In this document: piece after piece, positions 1-6,200 of the stretch
How positions within the stretch are numbered: position 1 is the first letter of the stretch
Layout: every line of letters starts with the position of its first letter
Source of the DNA: Actinomycetota bacterium
GTDB taxonomy: Bacteria > Actinomycetota > Thermoleophilia > Gaiellales > Gaiellaceae
Direction: 5' to 3'
NCBI GenBank assembly: GCA_013821525.1
Contig: JACDGR010000183.1
Location: 1-6,829, forward strand
DNA: 6,829 nucleotides
Notes under the pieces: generated by a model
The model's input: the letters and a program-made list of their open reading frames with translations, nothing else
Databases searched by the model: none
What the model was told of the DNA's origin: nothing
Made by a program: the position numbers and the translations under genes

Positions 1-209
1 ACCACGACGCCCGCATCAAGACGGAGCGGCGATTGCTCGGCCGCCGCGTGCTGACGCTCACCGCACTCGTCGTCGTCGCACTCTTCGTGAACCTGATGCT
101 GCTTGCCGCTTCAGTGGTGGCGACCCCCGCCGGCGTGCTCCTCGCGGCCGTCGGCGTCGCCGCGTCGGTGACTGCGGTCGCCGTCGTCCTGCGCCTGCTG
201 CGAACATGA
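1..209 (+). CDS. C-terminal fragment of a membrane protein (5' end outside window)
   Basis: Reading from base 3, an open frame of 68 codons ends at TGA 207-209. It starts with a short charged stretch (HDARIKTERRLLGRR). Two hydrophobic segments follow, roughly residues 17-38 and 42-65, separated by a small Ala/Thr/Pro turn, and the tail is a short basic LRLLRT. This looks like the end of an integral membrane protein with a terminal helical hairpin. The stop overlaps the ATG of the next gene as ATGA (206-209), so the two are probably one operon with coupled translation. The family is not recognisable from this fragment. The reading frame is well supported by the hydrophobic pattern and the overlap; the function is unknown. 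Confidence 0.75.
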   Translation, partial: HDARIKTERRLLGRRVLTLTALVVVALFVNLMLLAASVVATPAGVLLAAVGVAASVTAVAVVLRLLRT

Positions 210-1135
210 GAGCCGCGCTCGCCACCGTCGCGCTCGCCGCGGCGATCCATCTACCCGCCGGCTACCACGCCGCCGTCTACGCATCCGGGCTCGAGCATCC
301 GACCGCGCTCGCCTTCGGGCCCGACCGGCGGCTCTACGTCGCCGAGGACACCGGCACCATCGTCTCCGTTTCCCGTGGCGCGAAGCGACCCCGTGTCTTC
401 GCTCGCCGGCTCGTCGTGCCGCTCGGCTTGCTGTGGCGCGGTCGCACGCTCTACGTCGCCGAGAGCGGAAAGGTCGAGGCCCTCACGCGCTCGGGCTCGC
501 AACGCACGGTGCTCAGAGGGCTGCCATTCGACCTGCACCAGCAGGACGCGATCGTCGCGGGCCCGGACGGTCGGCTCTATCTCGGCTCGGGCTCGACGTG
601 CAACGCGTGCCTCGAGCACGACCGGCGCAGCGCCGCGATCCTCTCGTTCCGCCCCGACGGCAGCGGGGTGCGCGTCGTCGCGACGGGGCTGCGCAACCCC
701 TACGGGCTCCTGTTCGTCGGCCGCAACCTCTACGCGACGGTCAACGGACGCGACGATCTCGGGGACAACGAGCCGGCCGAGATGGTCGTGCACGTTCATC
801 CCGGCGCGGACTACGGGTGGCCCGCATGCTGGGCGGGCTACGCCCTGCGCAAGCTGATCGGGGCCTGCCGCGGCGTCGAGCGTCCGATCGCGTACCTCGA
901 GCCCCACTCGTCGGCCGACGGGATTGCCGCCTGGCGCGGCAATCTCTTCGTCGCGGAATGGGGCGAGTACCTCTCGCGGCGTCATGGGCGGAAGATCGTG
1001 CGCATCGTCCACGGCAAGGCGACCACGTTCGCCACCGGCTTCGATCACCCGCTCGCACTCGCCGTCGACCCCAGCGGCGACCTACTGGTCGCCGACTGGG
1101 GCCGTGGCGTGATCTATGCGATCTCGAAGCGTTAG
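206..1135 (+). CDS. Sorbosone dehydrogenase-like beta-propeller protein (exported)
   Basis: This 309-residue protein belongs to the glucose/sorbosone dehydrogenase (GSDH-type) beta-propeller group, whose characterised members oxidise sugars or sorbosone with PQQ. Six propeller-blade repeats of the form hydrophobic-xx-GxLYVA are visible at about residues 32-47, 73-87, 114-130, 166-180, 238-253 and 283-299. Family landmarks are a CxxC pair (C132, C135) after GSGS, GLRNPYGL (161-168), NGRDDLGDNEP (180-190), ADYGWPAC (201-208) and HSSADG (234-239). H111, in LHQQD, is a candidate for the active-site histidine region. The hydrophobic N-terminus (about 1-14) is short but fits an export signal or anchor. 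No SD precedes the ATG; the ATGA overlap with the upstream stop explains initiation by coupling. Fold and family are fairly certain. Substrate and PQQ dependence are inference, because many relatives are uncharacterised. Confidence 0.88.
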   Translation: MRAALATVALAAAIHLPAGYHAAVYASGLEHPTALAFGPDRRLYVAEDTGTIVSVSRGAKRPRVFARRLVVPLGLLWRGRTLYVAESGKVEALTRSGSQRTVLRGLPFDLHQQDAIVAGPDGRLYLGSGSTCNACLEHDRRSAAILSFRPDGSGVRVVATGLRNPYGLLFVGRNLYATVNGRDDLGDNEPAEMVVHVHPGADYGWPACWAGYALRKLIGACRGVERPIAYLEPHSSADGIAAWRGNLFVAEWGEYLSRRHGRKIVRIVHGKATTFATGFDHPLALAVDPSGDLLVADWGRGVIYAISKR

Positions 1136-1297
1136 AGGCGTGATGCGTATTTGGGTGCGTGTGGGGATGGCTCAGGCCAAGCAGGTCGTTCTGGTCGGGC
1201 GCAGGGCATAGCGGTGGCTACGTTCAAGCCCGACCAGAACGAGATGCGCCGTGCCGGAGCCACCATCCACAGGTGCCCTCATACGCATCAGGCTTCT
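1134..1297. repeat. Long imperfect palindrome (MITE-like or hairpin element) between convergent genes
   Basis: Almost the whole gap between the two convergent genes folds on itself. The outer arms 1141-1150 (TGATGCGTAT) and 1281-1290 are a perfect 10-bp inverted repeat. With interruptions the pairing continues outward to 1134 and 1297. The inner arms 1187-1200 (CGTTCTGGTCGGGC) and 1228-1241 are a perfect 14-bp inverted repeat. Between them, shorter complementary blocks fall in nearly the same register: 1153-1155/1276-1278, 1160-1164/1267-1271, 1168-1173/1257-1262 and 1175-1177/1253-1255. The central loop 1201-1227 holds its own small hairpin, TAGC-GGTG-GCTA (1209-1220). TTAGAG occurs on both flanks (1132-1137 and 1297-1302), possibly a target-site duplication. 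No T-tract follows the stems, so a classical intrinsic terminator is not evident. It could be a non-autonomous insertion element, an extragenic palindrome or a bidirectional transcription barrier. Confidence 0.8.
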
Positions 1298-1302
1298 TAG
1301 AG

Positions 1303-2694
1303 CTACTTGACCGTGACGGCCGTCGTGCGCGTCTCGGAGTGACCGTTCTGCTCGTTCGCGACGACGACCACCGAGTAGGTGTGCTTCTTCACCGGTGTGA
1401 ACGCCGGGGTGAAGGAGACTCCCTGATCCGTGCCGAGAATCGCCGTTGGCGTTCCGCGGGCGACGATCTTCGTGCCGTCGTAGACGGTGTAGTAGACGCC
1501 GATCTGCGCGCCCGCCGGGTTGTAGTACGCGAGGAACGGCAGGTACACCTTCAGCCGCGGGGCCTTGTTCGCGGCGACCGCAACCGTCTGGCCATCCGTG
1601 AGCTTCGCGATCGCGCTGAACGTGTTGTACGCAGGCTTGTGCGCACCGCTCGCGACCTCGAGGCCGCTCTGCCACGGGTTGCCCGTCGAGTCGCGGAATA
1701 CGAACCAGATGAACATCTGGATGTTCGGGTCGCTCTTCGCGACGGTCAGCGCCTGCTTGGCGTACGCAGCCTGCTTCGCCGTCGTGACGCCGTGCGGCTC
1801 ACCGGGCTTCGTCTCATGACCGTACTCGGTGATCCAGATCGGCACGGTCCGGTGGAACGAGGCGTTCAACTGCTTCTCGAAGGTCGGAAGCGTCGAGAGG
1901 GTGACGTTCGGATACCGCACCTTCTGCAGCGGAGGCAGGTTCGGCGAGGTGGGATACGGATGGTGCGCCCACGCGTCGAACTTCAGGCCTTTGACCTGGG
2001 CGAGCAGCTTGGCGAACGTGCCCGGAGCGACGCTGCCACTGACGCCGGGGAGCGGCTTGTCGCGTCCGCGCGCCGACGTCTCGCCGATCGCGACCTGTGA
2101 CGCCGGGTTACCCGCCTTGATGCCTGCATACGCGGCCTTGTAGAGCTTGGCGTAGTTCGCAGGGCCGACGATCTTCTTGCCCGAGTACTGCGGTGCGAGG
2201 AAGAGCTCGATGTTCGGCTCGTTCCAGACAGACCAGAGCGCCACGCTGCCGTGACCGCTGCGCCCGTTGTACCGCGTCGCGAGCATCTTCGTGAACGCGG
2301 TGAAATCGCCGAGCCTCGTCGGCAGCCGATTCGGTGTCTTGTTGCCGTTCGCCCACTTCGGCGTGCCCGTGACGTTGATCATCACGCGCAGGCTGTGCAG
2401 CCCGGCGTTGAAGACCAGATCATCGAGATCCGCAAGCTTGTACGCGGGATCGCCGCCGTCGGCGGCGTTCGCCGGCCGGGTCGGTGCGATCGCCGCCCAG
2501 TTGGCAGTCGTGTGAATGACCGATGCTCCCGTTGCCGCAACGGCGGCGAGATTTTGATCACGCGTCGGTGAGAATCGGAACGAGCTGTCATCGAAGAATC
2601 CGATCGGCATGCGCGTAGCGGCCTGAACTGCGGCCACCGGGGTGGCGAGTAGCGCGACGAGTGCGATCAGCACAAAGCGTGCGGTTTTCGGCAC
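1303..2694 (-). CDS. Secreted clan GH-A glycoside hydrolase (GH39/GH5-like)
   Basis: Starting at GTG (2692-2694), the protein has 463 residues. A strong SD, AGGGAGG, lies 7 bases upstream and decides this start; the frame stays open upstream to about 3075 but without protein-like sequence. The N-terminus is a signal peptide (basic KTAR, hydrophobic core to about residue 22, likely cleavage near VQA, 23-25). A (beta/alpha)8 catalytic domain follows. WNEPN (157-161) supplies the acid/base E159, HHPYP (244-248) is typical of the clan, and WITEYGHE (287-294) supplies the probable nucleophile E290. From about residue 372 to the end lies a beta-rich Ig/Fn3-like domain. The clan call is solid. The exact family and substrate are not: GH39-like, including PslG-like exopolysaccharide hydrolases, and GH5-like are both possible. 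The gene diverges from a membrane glycosyltransferase, which suggests an extracellular glycan substrate. Its tail faces the palindromic element. Confidence 0.88.
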   Translation of the reverse strand: MPKTARFVLIALVALLATPVAAVQAATRMPIGFFDDSSFRFSPTRDQNLAAVAATGASVIHTTANWAAIAPTRPANAADGGDPAYKLADLDDLVFNAGLHSLRVMINVTGTPKWANGNKTPNRLPTRLGDFTAFTKMLATRYNGRSGHGSVALWSVWNEPNIELFLAPQYSGKKIVGPANYAKLYKAAYAGIKAGNPASQVAIGETSARGRDKPLPGVSGSVAPGTFAKLLAQVKGLKFDAWAHHPYPTSPNLPPLQKVRYPNVTLSTLPTFEKQLNASFHRTVPIWITEYGHETKPGEPHGVTTAKQAAYAKQALTVAKSDPNIQMFIWFVFRDSTGNPWQSGLEVASGAHKPAYNTFSAIAKLTDGQTVAVAANKAPRLKVYLPFLAYYNPAGAQIGVYYTVYDGTKIVARGTPTAILGTDQGVSFTPAFTPVKKHTYSVVVVANEQNGHSETRTTAVTVK

Positions 2695-2701
2695 GGGCAA
2701 T

Positions 2702-2708
2702 CCTCCCT
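2702..2708 (-). promoter_or_regulatory. Ribosome binding site of the glycoside hydrolase
   Basis: On the minus strand AGGGAGG sits 7 bases before the GTG at 2694. It is the strongest SD in the window and is what places the hydrolase start immediately before its signal peptide. Confidence 0.75.
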
Positions 2709-2784
2709 CTGTTTTTCCCTGGGCGGGTGAACCGCGGAACGGTAGCGATGTCGTTTGTGGGGCATGTAAAGAGGCGAGCGTGGA

Positions 2785-2790
2785 TACGCT
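2785..2790 (+). promoter_or_regulatory. -10-like element of a putative leaderless promoter (glycosyltransferase)
   Basis: TACGCT is followed by six bases and then the GTG at 2797. No SD lies close to the start; the nearest purine run is about 20 bases upstream. Transcription starting at the G of GTG would give a leaderless mRNA, which is common in actinobacteria. The spacing matches that seen before the sigma and VOC genes. Confidence 0.4.
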
Positions 2791-2796
2791 GACTTT

Positions 2797-4947
2797 GTGA
2801 GAGCACGCACAACGGGGGGGTTGCTCCTCGTCCAGGTCGGGCTCTGGCTGGCGCTGGCAGCGGCTTTGACTGCGTTCACCAGCAAGGTCGCCGACTGGTT
2901 CGTGATGACGGACGAACTGCTGTACGAGCGGCTCGCGGTCAGCATCGCGCACACACATTCGCCGGTTCCACGCGTCCACGGCGTCGTCGTCTCGAACGTC
3001 AACCAGCTGTACCCACTCGTGATCGCTCCGCTCTACCGCCACGGCGCGATCCTGCACGGGTTCCATGAAGCGCACGTTCTCAACGCGTTCGTCATGAGTT
3101 CGGCGGCGATCCCTGCTTACCTCCTGGCACGTCGCGTCACGCAGAACAACTGGTTGCCGTTCTTCGTCGCGATCACGACCGTGACAGTCCCGTGGATCGT
3201 GCTGTCATCGTTCTTGCTGACCGAGGTGGTCGCTTACCCCGCATTCGTGTGGGCGATGCTCGGGCTGCAGGCGTCGGTCTCGCGGCCGTCGGTACGAACG
3301 GATCTCTTCGCGGTGCTGACGATCGTGATCGCGGTCGGCGCACGCACGCAGTTCTATGCGCTCGCCGCCGTCCTGCCGCTCGCGATCGTTGCAGTCGCCA
3401 TAGCCGAGCATCAGCTCGTGACGGTGGTTCGCAGGCATCTCGCACTTGCGATCGCCTATGGCGTTGCGGCCGTCGGCGCCATTGGTCTCGTCGCCACCGG
3501 GCGTCCGTTGCTCGGGACGTACTCGTCGACCGCGCATGGCAACCCTTTCCCGGCACAGATCATCTCGTCCGCACCTGCCCATCTGGCGATCGTCGCCCTC
3601 GGAGGGGGCTTGCTTCCGTTCCTGCTCGGCGGCGGCTGGCTCGTCGCGAACCTCAGGCGCAGCGAGTCGTCCGACCGCCTCGCCTTCGCGTGGCTCGCTC
3701 TGATCACGGTCGTCGTCCTGACCGTCGAGGTGGCGTCGTTCGACCTGCGATTCGGCGGCGGCCTCGTGCGCGAGCGCTACCTGTTCTACGTCACGCCACT
3801 GCTCCTGGTCGCGGCAGCGGCGGGGCTGTCTGCGGCGCGGCGGCCGAGGTGGTCGGTTGCGATTCCGCTGATCGTCTGCACGATCGGATTTTGGCGGGCG
3901 CCCCTGGCTCCATTCGAGAAGCTGAACGTCGACACACCGGCCTCGGTGCTGAACGACTGGTTGCTCGGAACGATGGGAGGAGTGGACGGTGCAAGGTGGT
4001 TCCTCGTGCTCGCAGCGATCGTGCTGGCGGTGGGGGCCGTGGAAGCGGGCGCTCTGCTCGCATCCCGCACGTACGCCGCACTCATCTGCGCGGCGTTGCT
4101 CGTCGCGCTACCCCTGGAGACGGGGTACGCCTTCAAGCGCCTTTTCGCAGTCAATGGCACGGCGGGGCTGCCGTTGACGCTCGACCAGAGCGTCGTCTTC
4201 GGCTGGGTCGATCGGACGATCACGACCAACTCAGAAGCCGTGATCGTGCCGTACCCGGTGATCCGCGGCGACTACTACGCGAACATCGGCTACTGGTGGG
4301 ATCTCGAGTTCTGGAACAAGTCCGTCGATCGAGAAGCGTCGCACCCGGATCAGTTCTCGGCAACCTCCGCAGGAACGTTTCCCAAGATCGACCCGCACTT
4401 CGACCCGCGCGACGGCAAGGCGAACTTCGACGTCGACTCGTACGTCGCGCAGGCGGTCGGCGACGTACGGTTCCACGTGAAGGGCCGGTTCTTCGTCACG
4501 CAGCGCGACGTTTCGATCGTCTTCCCCGACCGGCCGTGGCGGGCCGACTGGGTGACCTACGGCCTGTATCCCGACGGCTGGACGCGCCCGAGCAGGCCGG
4601 CACGGCTCCGGGTGTTCGCTGACCCGGCACAGCAACGCCCGGCGCTACGCACGTTGCAGATCTCGCTCACCGCGCCGGAGACCGTTCCGTCACGGCCGGT
4701 CTCCTTCCGATCGAACGCAGGCGCGTGGCAGCTCGCCGTGGGGCCGAGCACGGTTGAGCAGACGGTCTCGGTGTGCGTGCCGCGCCACGGACACGCCGAC
4801 GTGACGCTGCGCGCAACCGGCTCGACGCCGATCTACGGCGACCAGAGCAACCTGGAGACGGCGAGCACCCCGCGTAACGCCGGCGTCCTGGTTGCGAAGA
4901 TCGCGCTGGCCGACGGCGTTTCGATCAGGTGCTCGACCAGCCGCTGA
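2797..4947 (+). CDS. Polytopic GT-C-type membrane glycosyltransferase
   Basis: This 716-residue integral membrane protein has about 12 hydrophobic segments between residues 8 and 443, followed by a soluble C-terminal region (about 450-716). The first external loop carries an acidic pair, D39-E40, in VMTDELLYERL. This is the position of the catalytic acidic motif in GT-C enzymes, which transfer sugars from polyprenyl-phosphate donors outside the membrane. RERYLFYVTPLL (325-336) resembles a helix often seen in ArnT/PMT/RgtA-like proteins. The C-terminal part begins with an aromatic, acidic stretch (GDYYANIGYWWDLEFW, 491-506). It appears to end in a beta-rich domain (about 600-716) whose role I cannot assign. 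The GTG start lacks an SD. The divergent secreted hydrolase suggests a joint role in surface polysaccharide. The gene ends 23 bp inside the convergent anti-sigma gene. Acceptor and donor sugars are unknown. Confidence 0.8.
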   Translation: MRARTTGGLLLVQVGLWLALAAALTAFTSKVADWFVMTDELLYERLAVSIAHTHSPVPRVHGVVVSNVNQLYPLVIAPLYRHGAILHGFHEAHVLNAFVMSSAAIPAYLLARRVTQNNWLPFFVAITTVTVPWIVLSSFLLTEVVAYPAFVWAMLGLQASVSRPSVRTDLFAVLTIVIAVGARTQFYALAAVLPLAIVAVAIAEHQLVTVVRRHLALAIAYGVAAVGAIGLVATGRPLLGTYSSTAHGNPFPAQIISSAPAHLAIVALGGGLLPFLLGGGWLVANLRRSESSDRLAFAWLALITVVVLTVEVASFDLRFGGGLVRERYLFYVTPLLLVAAAAGLSAARRPRWSVAIPLIVCTIGFWRAPLAPFEKLNVDTPASVLNDWLLGTMGGVDGARWFLVLAAIVLAVGAVEAGALLASRTYAALICAALLVALPLETGYAFKRLFAVNGTAGLPLTLDQSVVFGWVDRTITTNSEAVIVPYPVIRGDYYANIGYWWDLEFWNKSVDREASHPDQFSATSAGTFPKIDPHFDPRDGKANFDVDSYVAQAVGDVRFHVKGRFFVTQRDVSIVFPDRPWRADWVTYGLYPDGWTRPSRPARLRVFADPAQQRPALRTLQISLTAPETVPSRPVSFRSNAGAWQLAVGPSTVEQTVSVCVPRHGHADVTLRATGSTPIYGDQSNLETASTPRNAGVLVAKIALADGVSIRCSTSR

Positions 4948-5173
4948 ACACCTGCAGAAGCTGTTGTTCCGCCTCGGCGGAGATCTCCCCGCCGGGCAGC
5001 GCGCCCGTGACCATGATCGTTTGGCGCATCTGCCGGAGATAGACGGTGCACTTGCCGCACGCGGCGATGTGCTCCTCGGAGCGGCGCAGGTCGCCGGGCT
5101 CGAGCGCGTGCTCGAGATAGTCCGTGACGAGCTCGACGAGCTCCTGACAGCTGAGTTCTTCGACGGCGCTCAT
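4925..5173 (-). CDS. Zinc-binding anti-sigma factor (ZAS / zf-HC2 type)
   Basis: This 82-residue protein has the zinc-binding anti-sigma signature: C9, then H35-x3-C39-x2-C42 in EEHIAACGKC. Helical flanks ELVELVTDYLE (11-21) and TVYLRQM (43-49) surround it. It has no membrane segment, so it should be a cytoplasmic inhibitor that binds and holds the sigma factor encoded just upstream. The spacing of the four candidate zinc ligands (26, 4 and 3 residues) matches the redox-sensing RsrA class. The same spacing is also common in zf-HC2 anti-sigma factors, so disulfide sensing is only a possibility. The ATG overlaps the sigma stop (ATGA, 5170-5173) and is preceded by GGAG (minus, 5179-5182) at a 5-base spacing, indicating coupled, near-equimolar expression. 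The 3' end overlaps the convergent glycosyltransferase gene (4925-4947). Confidence 0.9.
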   Translation of the reverse strand: MSAVEELSCQELVELVTDYLEHALEPGDLRRSEEHIAACGKCTVYLRQMRQTIMVTGALPGGEISAEAEQQLLQVFSGWSST

Positions 5174-5802
5174 CCGGTCTCCGGTGCAAGGTAGTCCTCC
5201 AACGCCTGACGCACCTTCGCGCGGGCTCGATGGAGCAGGACACGCTGATTGACCTCCGTGATGTCCAGGGCGTTACAGACCTCCTCCGCGCTCCAGCCCT
5301 GGACGTCTCGCAACGAGATCACCGATGCCTGCGACGCGGGCAGAGCAGCGATCGCACGCTCGACCACCGCCTGGGTCTCCGCCGCGAGCAGCTGCTCCTC
5401 CGGCAGCTCGCGGGGCGGCGAGCTCCAGTGCCCGGGGTAGCGCTCGTCGTCCTCGGGCCGGAAGCGATCGGGGTCGACGGCCGACTCGGGGACGCGCCCC
5501 GGGTCTCGCAGGGAGGAGAACGGCACGACCCGCCCCTCGCGCTGCGCTCGTGTCTTCGCGGTGTTCACGAGGATCCTGAACACCCAGGTCTTCAGCGAGG
5601 AACGGCCTTCGAAACGGTCGAGCGCGTTCAGCACGCGCAGCCACGTCTCCTGCACCACCTCTTCGGCGATCGCTCGCGACGGGACGAAGATCTGGGCGAC
5701 GCGCAGCATCGACGCGTTCCATTCGCGGACGAGCTGAGTGAATGTCGCGTCGTCGCGCGCCCGCAGTGCTGCGACGAGTGCGGCGTCGTCACGATCGAGC
5801 AC
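5170..5802 (-). CDS. ECF-family RNA polymerase sigma factor
   Basis: From the GTG at 5802 the protein has 210 residues (216 if the in-frame ATG at 5820 is used). Sigma region 2 comes first, with AEEVVQETWLRVL and EGRSSLKTWVFRILVNTAKT giving regions 2.2-2.4 and promoter -10 recognition. Next is an acidic/proline linker with PEDDERYPGHWSSPP, a layout seen in several ECF groups. Region 4 follows (AIAALPASQASVISLRDVQGWSAEEV, then a helix-turn-helix ending HRARAKVRQALEDYL) for -35 binding. GTG is preferred because it begins at LDRDDAALVAALRARD, the usual ECF N-terminus, and because TACGGT lies six bases upstream of it. The ATG lacks an SD and would put that element inside the gene. The gene is translationally coupled to its anti-sigma factor. 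Its regulon cannot be read from this window. Confidence 0.92.
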   Translation of the reverse strand: MLDRDDAALVAALRARDDATFTQLVREWNASMLRVAQIFVPSRAIAEEVVQETWLRVLNALDRFEGRSSLKTWVFRILVNTAKTRAQREGRVVPFSSLRDPGRVPESAVDPDRFRPEDDERYPGHWSSPPRELPEEQLLAAETQAVVERAIAALPASQASVISLRDVQGWSAEEVCNALDITEVNQRVLLHRARAKVRQALEDYLAPETG

Positions 5803-5808
5803 CTGTCG

Positions 5809-5814
5809 ACCGTA
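5809..5814 (-). promoter_or_regulatory. -10-like element of a putative leaderless promoter (sigma factor)
   Basis: On the minus strand TACGGT is followed by six bases (CGACAG) and the GTG at 5802. No SD is present. The element lies 11 bases from the opposing VOC -10-like hexamer, so polymerase binding at the two promoters should be mutually exclusive. This is pattern-based; no -35 motif was convincing. Confidence 0.4.
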
Positions 5815-5825
5815 ACGCATTGGCG

Positions 5826-5831
5826 TAGGCT
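5826..5831 (+). promoter_or_regulatory. -10-like element of a putative leaderless promoter (VOC protein)
   Basis: TAGGCT is followed by six bases (TGGGCG) and the ATT at 5838, the same geometry as for the sigma and glycosyltransferase genes. Its TAG (5826-5828) is also the in-frame stop bounding the VOC reading frame, so the protein cannot begin further upstream. Confidence 0.35.
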
Positions 5832-5837
5832 TGGGCG

Positions 5838-6200
5838 ATTCGGATTATCGGCCCGGTCTTCGCCGGCTCGGCGACCCAGCAGCGTCCCGAGCTGGCTCGG
5901 TTCGCAGCCGACGTGCTCGGGCTCGAGCCGCCGGCGGTCGACGGCGCGAGCGCGGACATGTTCCGCCTGCCCGACGGCTCGACGTTTGCCGTCTCGGGGC
6001 CACGGGAGATAGGCGAGACCTCCCGCACTGTCGGGTTCGAGGTTGCCGAACTCGACGAGGCGATCGCCGAGCTGCGCGCCGCCGGAGTCGAGACCGACGG
6101 GATCGCCGAGAACTCGGAGTTCCGCTACACGCACTTTCGCCCGCCCGACGGCGAGCTCTACGAGCTCGTCGAGCGACGAGTCTCAGAGCAGCGCACGTAG
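5838..6200 (+). CDS. VOC-superfamily (glyoxalase/bleomycin-resistance fold) protein, non-canonical start
   Basis: The frame is open from 5829 to TAG at 6198-6200. Read from ATT at 5838 it gives 120 residues, the usual size of a single VOC domain. The N-terminal strand IRIIGPVFAG is followed by the helix ELARFAADVLGL (18-29), FRLPDGSTFAVSG (42-54), the helix ELDEAIAELRAAG (71-83) and the closing strand THFRPPDGELYELVE (98-112). E109 is at the usual C-terminal metal-ligand position. No histidine lies in the first strand, so classical glyoxalase I activity is not supported; the substrate is unknown. The only standard start (GTG, 5913) would remove the first strand and most of the first helix, so the true start is probably ATT at 5838 or 5844, or the sequence has an error there. 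The 3' end overlaps the convergent small gene by 18 bp. Confidence 0.78.
   Translation: MRIIGPVFAGSATQQRPELARFAADVLGLEPPAVDGASADMFRLPDGSTFAVSGPREIGETSRTVGFEVAELDEAIAELRAAGVETDGIAENSEFRYTHFRPPDGELYELVERRVSEQRT

Larger units (their letters stand above)
2695..2796. promoter_or_regulatory. Divergent promoter region, hydrolase / glycosyltransferase
   Basis: These 102 bases separate two divergent genes and must hold both promoters. On the minus strand, TACCGT (2739-2744) is a TANNNT -10-like element. It would give a leader of about 38 bases ending in the SD AGGGAGG of the hydrolase. TTTACA (minus, 2765-2770) lies upstream, but its 20-base spacing is long for a -35. On the plus strand, TACGCT (2785-2790) lies six bases before the glycosyltransferase GTG. 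No convincing -35 was found for it. These assignments are by eye. Confidence 0.4.

Noticed and set aside
1201..1227. Palindrome loop considered as a CRISPR-like, attachment-site or tRNA-like element
   Set aside because: There is only one inverted pair, with no repeated unit, no spacer series, no cloverleaf and no integrase gene nearby.
1159..2100. A 313-codon plus-strand open frame antisense to the glycoside hydrolase
   Set aside because: Its translation is Arg-rich and low in protein-like pattern, as expected from the complement of a GC-rich gene. The minus strand carries clear catalytic motifs, a signal peptide and an SD.
2695..3075. N-terminal extension of the glycoside hydrolase up to 3075
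   Set aside because: The extension is antisense to the start of the glycosyltransferase and is not protein-like. The GTG at 2694 has a strong SD and leads directly into a signal peptide.
3192..4622. A 476-codon plus-strand open frame inside the glycosyltransferase
   Set aside because: It is an Arg/Ala-rich shifted frame of the glycosyltransferase with no recognisable domain. The chosen frame has regular membrane helices throughout.
4975..4994. GC hairpin (CGGCGG/CCGCCG) 28 bases after the glycosyltransferase stop, considered as a terminator
   Set aside because: It lies inside the anti-sigma coding sequence, has no T-tract, and short GC stems like this are frequent in such DNA by chance.
5803..5820. 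ATG at 5820 as the sigma factor start
   Set aside because: There is no SD, and the six extra residues do not look like an ECF N-terminus. The GTG at 5802 fits the family and the -10 spacing better. It is not excluded.
5230..6012. A 260-codon plus-strand open frame antisense to the sigma factor
   Set aside because: It runs opposite well-defined sigma regions 2 and 4, has no domain signal, and would overlap the VOC gene in another frame.
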